DNA of 19,959 bases, from contig CAYVKW010000020.1 in the NCBI GenBank assembly GCA_964452285.1, positions 1-19,959 of the forward strand. The letters are read 5' to 3'. This DNA is from JAUNST01 sp964452285. Lineage in GTDB: Bacteria > Patescibacteriota > Microgenomatia > UBA1400 > PJMF01. The notes beneath the pieces were generated by a model. It was given only the letters and a program-made list of their open reading frames with translations. It made no database searches and was not told the origin of the DNA. The position numbers and the translations under genes were made by a program. Each line of letters starts with the position of its first letter. Position 1 is the first letter of the stretch. Shown one piece after another: positions 13,943 to 19,959 of the stretch.

Positions 13943-16270
13943 ATGAAATTAGTGATTGTGGAATCGCCAACAAAAGCACGGAAATTGAGCGGTTTTTTGG
14001 GTGGTGATTATAGAGTAGAGTCGAGTGTTGGTCACATTGTAGACCTGCCTTCTTCTGGAATTAATGTCGACATCGAACATGGGTTTGCGCCAAAATACGA
14101 AATTATGCCGGATAAGAAAAAAGTGGTGGCAAACCTGAAAGCTTTAGCAAAAAAAGCGGATATTATTTACTTGGCTTCAGATCCTGATCGTGAAGGAGAA
14201 GCGATTGCTTGGCATTTGCAGAATGTATTAAATGGGAATTTGGAAGAAAAAGGTAAACCGACGCAGAAAAATGACTTGCATGATAAGTTTGTGCGAGCGA
14301 CTTTTCATGAAATTACCAAAGAAGCAGTGTTAGATGCGATTGCTCATCCTGGAGAAGTGAAAATAAGCTTAGTGAACGCACAGCAAGCAAGACGAGTTTT
14401 GGATCGATTGGTAGGCTATCAAGTGTCACCGATTTTATGGAAAAAAATTCGTCGAGGTTTGAGCGCAGGACGAGTGCAGTCAGTGGCTTTGCGGTTAATT
14501 GTAGAAAGAGAAAAGGAAATTATTGCTTTTGTACCAGAAGAATTTTGGGAAGTAGGAGTGGTTTTAAGTGAAAATGAAAAACATGGCGAGCTAAAATTGG
14601 CTCAAGAAAAATTGAAAGAATTGGTGAGCAAAAATAATTTAACCGAGGGCTATTTTTGGGCAAGCGTCATAAAAGCATCGGGGAAAAAATATGAACCAAA
14701 GCAGGAGAGCGAGGTGCGGGGAGTAGTGGAAGATTTGCGGGCAGCCAATTACGAAGTGACTAAAATAGATAGAAAAGAAAGAAAAACTTCTAGCTATCCA
14801 CCGTTTACCACTTCTACTTTACAACAAGCGGCGGCGACTAGACTGGGAATGACAAGTAAACAGACTATGAGTGTGGCGCAACAGCTTTATGAAGAAGGTT
14901 TGATTACTTATCACCGGACAGATTCGTTTAATTTGGCGCCAAAGGCAGTGACAATGGCGCGTGATTATATTGGTGCGACTTTTGGCGCTAAATATGTGCC
15001 TGCGAAAGCACGCATTTTTGCGACAAAGAGCAAAAATGCGCAAGAAGCGCATGAAGCAATCAGAGTGACAGATGTAAATTTGCAAGAATTACAGGTAGGG
15101 AAGTTTGCGAGATTTGGTGCGGCTCACGCTAAACTTTATGATCTAATTTGGCGTCGGTTTGTAGCGAGTCAGATGAGTGAAGCAATATCTGACCAAACGA
15201 CGATGATAATAAAGGCGGAAAAAGGGCAGAAAAATTATGAACTAAAAGCAATTGGCAGCGTGAAAAAGTTTGATGGCTGGACTAAATTGTTTTCACACAG
15301 TGAAGACAAAGTGCTGCCAATGTTGCAAGAAGGACAAAAAGTATTTTTTGGTCAAGAATTGGCGGAACAAAAGTTTACACAACCGCCGGCTAGATACAAT
15401 GATGCCTCAATTATTAAAAAAATGGAAGAACTGGGCATTGGTCGGCCTTCTACTTATGCTTCAATTATTTCGGTGATTTTGGATCGTGGTTATGTGGAAA
15501 GACAACAAAAACGTTTTTTTGCAACCAGCGTTGGTATCACGGTATCAGATTTTTTGTGGAATAATTTGAGCCAGTTTGTGGAATATGATTTTACGGCTAA
15601 AATGGAAGATGAACTAGATGAAATTGCTAGAGGAGAAAAAAATTGGACTGCAGTATTGGGAGCATTCTATACGCCGTTTTCACAGAAAGTGGCGGAAGTG
15701 ACGGAAACGGCTGAAAGGGCAAAGGTGCCAGTGGAAGAAACCGGAGAAATGTGTCCAGAATGTGGGGCAACGGAGGGCGGTAAAATTGTGATTCGAACTG
15801 GCAAATATGGCAAGTTTAAAAGTTGTTCTAGATTTCCAGACTGTAAATACACGCAAAATATGCAGGAAGTGATAGAAGGATTAAAATGTCCTTTGTGTCA
15901 AAAAGGTGGCGTGGTGATGAAGCCGAGCCGATGGGGAAAGAACTTCTATGGTTGTTCTGATTATCCAGAATGTAAATGGGCGAGCTGGACAAAACCAGAA
16001 CCAGGAATGGCAATTACGGCTGAAGAATGGGAAAAAATGCAGGCGGAGAGAGAAGAAAGAAAACGCTTGCGGGCGGAAAAGTGGGCGGCAAAGAAGCAAA
16101 AATCAGACGCGGTAAAAAAGAAAACGCGTAAAACGGCAGCGACGACGAAAAAAACTGTAAAGAAAACTAAAACGACCAGGGTGGCGAGAGCGACTAAGAC
16201 CACAAAAGCAACAAAGACTACAGCAGCAAAAACTTCTAAAACTGTGAAAGCGAAAAAAACAGAAAAATAA
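13943..16270 (+). CDS. topA: DNA topoisomerase I (type IA) with lysine-rich tail
   Basis: Relaxes negative supercoils through a 5'-phosphotyrosine intermediate. The Toprim domain has VESPTKA (E7) and SDPDREGEA (D80, D82). The active-site motif ITYHRTDS places the catalytic tyrosine at Y323, close to E. coli Y319. GRPSTYASI and other type IA core motifs follow. Two C-terminal four-cysteine zinc ribbons are intact: C604/C607/C628/C634 and C649/C652/C671/C677. From about 716 to 775 the protein ends in a low-complexity Lys/Thr/Ala tail (TKTTKATKTTAAKTSKT), a type of extension known to aid DNA binding in some bacterial TopA proteins. The next gene starts 9 nt after the stop. Confidence 0.98.
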   Translation: MKLVIVESPTKARKLSGFLGGDYRVESSVGHIVDLPSSGINVDIEHGFAPKYEIMPDKKKVVANLKALAKKADIIYLASDPDREGEAIAWHLQNVLNGNLEEKGKPTQKNDLHDKFVRATFHEITKEAVLDAIAHPGEVKISLVNAQQARRVLDRLVGYQVSPILWKKIRRGLSAGRVQSVALRLIVEREKEIIAFVPEEFWEVGVVLSENEKHGELKLAQEKLKELVSKNNLTEGYFWASVIKASGKKYEPKQESEVRGVVEDLRAANYEVTKIDRKERKTSSYPPFTTSTLQQAAATRLGMTSKQTMSVAQQLYEEGLITYHRTDSFNLAPKAVTMARDYIGATFGAKYVPAKARIFATKSKNAQEAHEAIRVTDVNLQELQVGKFARFGAAHAKLYDLIWRRFVASQMSEAISDQTTMIIKAEKGQKNYELKAIGSVKKFDGWTKLFSHSEDKVLPMLQEGQKVFFGQELAEQKFTQPPARYNDASIIKKMEELGIGRPSTYASIISVILDRGYVERQQKRFFATSVGITVSDFLWNNLSQFVEYDFTAKMEDELDEIARGEKNWTAVLGAFYTPFSQKVAEVTETAERAKVPVEETGEMCPECGATEGGKIVIRTGKYGKFKSCSRFPDCKYTQNMQEVIEGLKCPLCQKGGVVMKPSRWGKNFYGCSDYPECKWASWTKPEPGMAITAEEWEKMQAEREERKRLRAEKWAAKKQKSDAVKKKTRKTAATTKKTVKKTKTTRVARATKTTKATKTTAAKTSKTVKAKKTEK

Positions 16271-16279
16271 GGTGCAAAA

Positions 16280-16825
16280 ATGGCAAAAATTTTGACTTAT
16301 AAGCAGCTGCAGAAAATTGTGCAAGCTTATCGTGATTTGGGAAAAAGAATCGTGCTGACTCAAGGTACTTATGATTTAATTCATGTCGGTCATGGTCGGT
16401 ATTTGGAAGAAGCGAAGAAATGCGGTGATATTTTGATTGTGGGGGCCGACAGTGATGAAAAAGTGAAACATCGTAAAGGTCCACGTCGGCCTATAGTGCC
16501 GGAAGAAGAAAGACTAGAAATGCTTTCTTATTTGGAAAGTGTGGACCATGTGGTGCTTAAACCGCTGACAGCAGAAAAATGGTCGTTGATAAAGTTGGTA
16601 CAGCCGGATGTATTAGTGGCAACAAAAGCGACTTATGATAAAGAGGAATTACAGGAATTGCAAAAGTTTTGCGGTGAAGTAAGAGTCTTGGCGCCAAAAG
16701 CTACGACTTCGACGAGCGCAAAAATCCGACTGGTGCAAATGGGAGCAGCGGAAGAATTTAGCGAGAAACTCAAGAAAAAAATCATTAAGCAAATGAAAGA
16801 GATGGTGGACGAATTAAAAGTGTAA
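16280..16825 (+). CDS. Cytidylyltransferase-fold protein, RfaE2/HldE C-terminal-like
   Basis: A nucleotidyltransferase of the HxGH superfamily that would activate a sugar-phosphate or alcohol-phosphate with CTP or another NTP. In this 181-aa protein, TQGTYDLIHVGHGRYLEEAK (27-46) gives the phosphate-binding HVGH (35-38); RKGPRRPIVPEEERLEML and the closing STSAKIR segment fit the RfaE2/HldE nucleotidyltransferase domain. The usual GCFD before HxGH is changed to GTYD, and the C-terminal helix (after about 150) is longer and basic. No kinase domain is fused. The substrate is unknown; ADP-heptose synthesis should not be assumed. AAGGTG 5 nt before the ATG and the 9-nt gap after topA show co-transcription. 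Confidence 0.85.
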   Translation: MAKILTYKQLQKIVQAYRDLGKRIVLTQGTYDLIHVGHGRYLEEAKKCGDILIVGADSDEKVKHRKGPRRPIVPEEERLEMLSYLESVDHVVLKPLTAEKWSLIKLVQPDVLVATKATYDKEELQELQKFCGEVRVLAPKATTSTSAKIRLVQMGAAEEFSEKLKKKIIKQMKEMVDELKV

Positions 16826-16836
16826 AGGTCAAAAAA

Positions 16837-17727
16837 GTGAAGAGAAAAGAAATGGATAAAGAGAAAGAAGAAGGAATAAGACGAGCTTTTTTGATCTATA
16901 TGCCGGTTTATCATCGCGGTTGGCAAGAGTTTTTTGCTCGTTTTCCAGATGTAAAAGAAGTAGTATTACTAGATCCTAAAGATTTGCGGGAGTGGGCGCC
17001 GACACATAAAGATCTGCACGGCTTGGAGGTGGAGGAAAATCGACAGATTTTGCAAGGATTGGGGAGATGGGAGAAAGTGGAAGTGATGACGGAGGCGCTG
17101 GTAAAAAAATGGCAAAAAATGAAAGATTTGGAGATCATTATAAGTAGCGATGAAGCGGTGGAACAATGGCTGGAAAAGAAGTTGGGCAAGAAATTAAAAG
17201 TGAACAAAAGTGATTGTTTTTTGCGTTGGACCAATAAAAAGTCATTGGATCTTTTTGACGTGAAAGCAGATGAGACAATAAGTAAAAGCGAAATAAAAAC
17301 GAAACTTGCTGAATTGATAAAGGAAATGGAAAAAGAAGGACAAAAAAGTAGTGACTGGTGGAGAAGGGTAGGCTGTGTATTATTATTGCCTATGGGCGAG
17401 CGGATTTTGGCTCACAATGCACATTTACCAGAAGCACAAACGCCCTACATTAACGGCGATGTGAGAGCGCAATTTCACAAAGGAGATCACTTTGAATTGA
17501 CAACGGCGATTCATGCAGAGGCGAAAGCAATCGCCGAAGCAGCAAAAAAAGGTTGGCAAACTGAAGGGGCAGAAATGATGGTGACGGACTTTCCTTGCCC
17601 AGTCTGTGCGAAATTGATTGGTCAAGCGGGTATAAAAACAGTTTATTATCGTCAAGGTTATGCGATGCTGGACGGAGAAATAGTTTTAAAGGCTTTTGGA
17701 GTGAAATTAGTTAAAATTCTTGATTAA
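16837..17727 (+). CDS. CMP/dCMP-deaminase-like protein with unrecognised N-terminal domain
   Basis: Residues about 170-296 form a zinc-dependent cytidine/deoxycytidylate deaminase fold: HAE (226-228; zinc ligand H226, proton-shuttling E228) and PCPVC (253-257; ligands C254, C257), preceded by a GDVRAQFHKGDH segment. Residues 1-165 are not a deaminase domain I know: AFLIYMPVYHRGWQEFF, VVLLDPKDL and ISSDEAVEQWLEKKLG suggest an alternating alpha/beta fold. The start is GTG 16837 (AAAGG 7-11 nt upstream) or ATG 16852; both keep the domain intact. The cytidylyltransferase ends 11 nt upstream, so the pair may share a nucleotide-linked pathway. The substrate is not known: dCMP, a free base or a modified nucleotide are all possible. 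The stop overlaps the stop of the convergent gene. Confidence 0.8.
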   Translation: MKRKEMDKEKEEGIRRAFLIYMPVYHRGWQEFFARFPDVKEVVLLDPKDLREWAPTHKDLHGLEVEENRQILQGLGRWEKVEVMTEALVKKWQKMKDLEIIISSDEAVEQWLEKKLGKKLKVNKSDCFLRWTNKKSLDLFDVKADETISKSEIKTKLAELIKEMEKEGQKSSDWWRRVGCVLLLPMGERILAHNAHLPEAQTPYINGDVRAQFHKGDHFELTTAIHAEAKAIAEAAKKGWQTEGAEMMVTDFPCPVCAKLIGQAGIKTVYYRQGYAMLDGEIVLKAFGVKLVKILD

Positions 17728-19634
17728 AAGCCGAATTGCTGGCCGAAAAGGAAATCGTATTGCCAGAGCCAATGTTGGTTTTTTAATTCTTGTAAATTGG
17801 GTGATAAAGCGTTGTTGGTAATGGTTTCTCCTGAAGGGAGAAGATTGAACTGAGTATTGTAGGCAGGCAATTGAGAACGAAGGTGTTCGAGAAATTGAAA
17901 AGTGGACGGAAGTGATTGCTGGCTAGTTTTTAGAATAAGAGGAGCGAGATGAAAAGCGCTAATGGTGTCAAAATTGGTTCCAGCAATGGCAGCAGCTTGA
18001 GTAGCTTCAGTAAAATTAGTGAGTGTGTTGGCAGTGGAGTTTTTCCAAATAAGGAAAGGAGTGCGCCAAGTTTCAGTGTGGTCAGAAGTGATATTTTGCA
18101 TAAATTGATGGTCCAAACCCGGAAAATGATCACCGAAAAAAACGATAATGGTAGGCTGAGTTTGATTTTGATAATAAGTAATTAAATCGTGGAGCATGAC
18201 ATCTGCATCTTTGACACCGATAAGGTAATTGGCAAAAACTTGTTTGTCAGCAGGATTAATAGTGGCAGAAGTAGAAGCGACAGTAAAAGAATAATCTACT
18301 TGTTGATAGTCTGAAGCGGGAAAAACTTTGTCTTGATACCAGCCGTGATTTTCAATAGTGATGGCGAAAATAAATTTGGGTTGGGTGGGATTTTCTTGAG
18401 TGAGTGAAATGATTTTTTTGGTAACGTCGGAATCGGCGACAAAACCGACATTGTTAATGACGTCGGTTTTGTCGCTGCCACGAATGGTCAAAGGTAATTC
18501 GAAATCGCTAAGAGAGTGAAATTGCTGAAAACCTAAATAAGGATAGGCTTGATTGCGATTGAAAAACCAGGGTTCATTCGGGTGGATGGCAATAGTTTGA
18601 TAACCGTTTTGGGCAAAAAGATAGGGGAGAGCGGGAAGAGGATGTGAAAGATAGCGATTGTAAGCAATGGAAGTCAAAGGATGAAAACTGGTGCTCATAC
18701 CAGTTAAAACTTCAAATTCGGTTTCAGCGGTGCCTCCACCATAGGTTTTGACGAGCAGATAGCCGTGGTCAAATTGAGTTTGCAGATGGTCAAAGGTTGG
18801 TGTTAATGGCTGCTCAAAGCGAAGAGAATTAAAACGATCAAAGTCGACAAAAGATTCGTTCATGACGACAATGACATTGGGTTTAAGGCTGGCGGAGGTA
18901 GAGGCTAAAGTGGACGAATATTGATCGAGAGAATAAGCTTGAAGTAAGTTATTAATGGTTTTTTGCGAATAATTGCGAGGGCGATTGATAGTGTCAGAAA
19001 AAGTTTCGATGATGAGAGTAGGCAAAAAACCATGCTTGTTTTCTGTATCCCAAGTTTGTTCGCGAAAATGATAATCGAGGTGAAGAGCGGCAAAAGTTTG
19101 CTTAAGATTGAGAAAGAAAGTGCGCTGACTGATAAAGGCTATCAGAAATAAAATGGCTAAAAAGATAAAACGTGCAAGACTGAAATAGGGGCGAATTTTT
19201 TTTGGTGGAAATCTAATGATTAAAATAATAAAAAGAACTAAAAGAACGAGGGCGAGAAGCGCTTGAGGAAAAAGATAAATTTGATAACTATTACCGATGA
19301 AAAACGCTTCTCGCCAAAGGGTCAAATCGCTAAAATTAAAAAATTCGCCTCGGTACAGAACTTTGAAATAATTACTTAAACTAATCGCAAAAGTGACTAA
19401 GGAAAAAATGATTGTGGTCAGAAGAAAATTATTAGAGAGAAGAAGGAGAAAGGTATAAAAGAAAAAAATAACTAAATAAGCTAAGAGAAAATAAGGCCAA
19501 TTATGAAAGATTTGGTTGAAAGTAGTACCAATGGATGGCTGTTGGATAAGTTCACTACAAAAAAGAAATAAAAAAGGGGCGAAAAAAAGCCAGTGCGGGG
19601 TGGAAAAATGAAAGCTGGAATTTTTTTTCGCCAT
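17724..19634 (-). CDS. LtaS-type sulfatase-fold membrane enzyme
   Basis: Resembles lipoteichoic-acid-synthase/phosphoglycerol-transferase proteins: five N-terminal membrane helices, then an external alkaline-phosphatase-like domain. With start 19634 the protein has 636 aa. VIVVMNESF holds the metal-binding Glu (E260), TYGGGTAETEFEVLTG the catalytic Thr (T302), TIENHGWY the conserved His region, and FFGDHFPG the second metal pair (D502, H503). It would transfer phosphoglycerol or phosphoethanolamine-type groups to a surface polymer or lipid; which one is unknown. The open frame reaches ATG 19694, but I chose 19634 (MAKKNSSF) because TGC-TACAAT ends 7 nt before it and this start gives the usual five-helix layout. 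The stop shares TTAA with the deaminase stop. Confidence 0.9.
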   Translation of the reverse strand: MAKKNSSFHFSTPHWLFFAPFLFLFCSELIQQPSIGTTFNQIFHNWPYFLLAYLVIFFFYTFLLLLSNNFLLTTIIFSLVTFAISLSNYFKVLYRGEFFNFSDLTLWREAFFIGNSYQIYLFPQALLALVLLVLFIILIIRFPPKKIRPYFSLARFIFLAILFLIAFISQRTFFLNLKQTFAALHLDYHFREQTWDTENKHGFLPTLIIETFSDTINRPRNYSQKTINNLLQAYSLDQYSSTLASTSASLKPNVIVVMNESFVDFDRFNSLRFEQPLTPTFDHLQTQFDHGYLLVKTYGGGTAETEFEVLTGMSTSFHPLTSIAYNRYLSHPLPALPYLFAQNGYQTIAIHPNEPWFFNRNQAYPYLGFQQFHSLSDFELPLTIRGSDKTDVINNVGFVADSDVTKKIISLTQENPTQPKFIFAITIENHGWYQDKVFPASDYQQVDYSFTVASTSATINPADKQVFANYLIGVKDADVMLHDLITYYQNQTQPTIIVFFGDHFPGLDHQFMQNITSDHTETWRTPFLIWKNSTANTLTNFTEATQAAAIAGTNFDTISAFHLAPLILKTSQQSLPSTFQFLEHLRSQLPAYNTQFNLLPSGETITNNALSPNLQELKNQHWLWQYDFLFGQQFGF

Positions 19635-19641
19635 GTATGAA

Positions 19642-19650
19642 ATTGTAGCA
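19642..19650 (-). promoter_or_regulatory. Extended -10 box before the LtaS-like gene
   Basis: TGC-TACAAT on the minus strand, 7 nt before ATG 19634, matching the spacing seen at other genes here. A weaker TGT-TAGCAT precedes the alternative ATG at 19694 by 7 nt, so the choice of start is not certain. Confidence 0.45.
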
Positions 19651-19776
19651 TAAAAAAACTGCAGAGAAATTAATAAAATGATGAAGGTCGACATCAGAAA
19701 AATGCTAACACGATGAATGAGAAAGAAAAAATGAGATGAAGAAAAACAAAAATGAAAAGTGCAGGAAAGAAAAATC

Positions 19777-19785
19777 TGTTATAAT
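19777..19785 (+). promoter_or_regulatory. Extended -10 promoter of tRNA-Ser
   Basis: TGT-TATAAT (19777-19785), 22 nt upstream of the mature tRNA 5' end, and identical to the box before the response regulator. No clear -35. Confidence 0.7.
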
Positions 19786-19807
19786 AGAAAGACTTGAATA
19801 AGTGAGT

Positions 19808-19895
19808 GGAGGCATCGCATAGTGGCCAATTGCAACAGGTTGCTAACCTGTACCGGTTCTCCGGTTCCTGGGTTCAAATCCCAGTGCCTCCGCCA
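19808..19895 (+). tRNA. tRNA-Ser (anticodon GCT)
   Basis: An 88-nt type II tRNA: acceptor stem GGAGGCA with TGCCTCC, anticodon arm ACAGG-TTGCTAA-CCTGT giving anticodon GCT for AGC/AGU codons, a long variable arm (ACCGG-TTCT-CCGGT) as required for serine tRNAs, T arm CTGGG-TTCAAAT-CCCAG, discriminator G and an encoded CCA. Confidence 0.97.
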
Positions 19896-19905
19896 AGTGA
19901 GAAAA

Positions 19906-19930
19906 AGGTACCGTTCGAAAACGGTCACCT
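19906..19930 (+). other. Short hairpin after tRNA-Ser
   Basis: ACCGTT-CGAA-AACGGT, extended by AGGT/ACCT around a bulged C (10 bp in all). It may end the tRNA transcript or aid 3' processing, but no T-run follows directly, so it is not called a terminator. The remaining bases to the window edge show nothing else. Confidence 0.4.
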
Positions 19931-19959
19931 GCGTTTCAAAAAAGTATTGGTAAATCAAT

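Noticed and set aside
16280..16825. Naming the cytidylyltransferase hldE/rfaE outright
   Set aside because: There is no kinase domain, GCFD is changed to GTYD, and no heptose genes are in the window; only the fold can be supported.
1..19959. CRISPR array or prophage
   Set aside because: No regularly spaced direct repeats and no phage structural, integrase or terminase-like proteins were seen on either strand.

Overview
The window looks like chromosomal DNA from a small-genome bacterium of moderate-to-low GC content, most likely the Candidate Phyla Radiation (Patescibacteria). This is inferred from very tight packing (about 17 protein genes in 20 kb), convergent genes whose stop codons overlap, many genes whose -10 box sits only 6-14 nt before the start codon with no Shine-Dalgarno site, short divergent housekeeping proteins (Fmt, Lgt, bL28), and several proteins without recognisable families. 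No single marker fixes the phylum. TGA appears to act as stop, which argues against the Gracilibacteria/Absconditabacteria code. No mobile element, phage gene or CRISPR array is seen.

Layout. 25-98: tRNA-Gln(CTG), minus strand. 222-938: orphan OmpR/PhoB-type response regulator, overlapping tail to tail with a His-rich membrane protein (890-1348, minus). 1349-2577: the least explained region. A near-consensus promoter (1605-1633) is followed by about 450 nt without an ORF but rich in nested inverted repeats, which look like a large structured RNA or leader. Then come two small unrecognised ORFs (71 and 89 aa) and a strong terminator. 2753-5828 (minus): M50 site-2 protease, metallo-beta-lactamase hydrolase, Lgt-like prolipoprotein transferase and an RluD-type pseudouridine synthase, packed as one operon. 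5905-6126: ribosomal protein bL28, convergent with the next block. 6167-9929 (minus): O-antigen-ligase-like polymerase with a TPR tail, peptide deformylase and methionyl-tRNA formyltransferase. 10012-11970: a large GT-C-like membrane protein, divergent from the ligase. 12064-12546: an acidic helical hypothetical protein. 12696-17727: DprA, topoisomerase I, an RfaE2-like cytidylyltransferase and a deaminase with an unfamiliar N-terminal domain. 17724-19634 (minus): LtaS-type sulfatase-fold membrane enzyme. 19808-19895: tRNA-Ser(GCT).

How the genes work together. Def and Fmt act at opposite ends of formyl-methionine handling. Lgt and the M50 protease are both membrane-protein processing enzymes. 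The O-antigen ligase-like protein, the GT-C-like protein, the LtaS-like enzyme and possibly the cytidylyltransferase suggest investment in the cell surface. DprA and TopA handle DNA. The candidate for something undescribed is 1605-2641: promoter, multi-helix RNA, two small unknown proteins carrying the best Shine-Dalgarno site in the window, and a perfect terminator. All family assignments come from reading motifs; no database search was possible.
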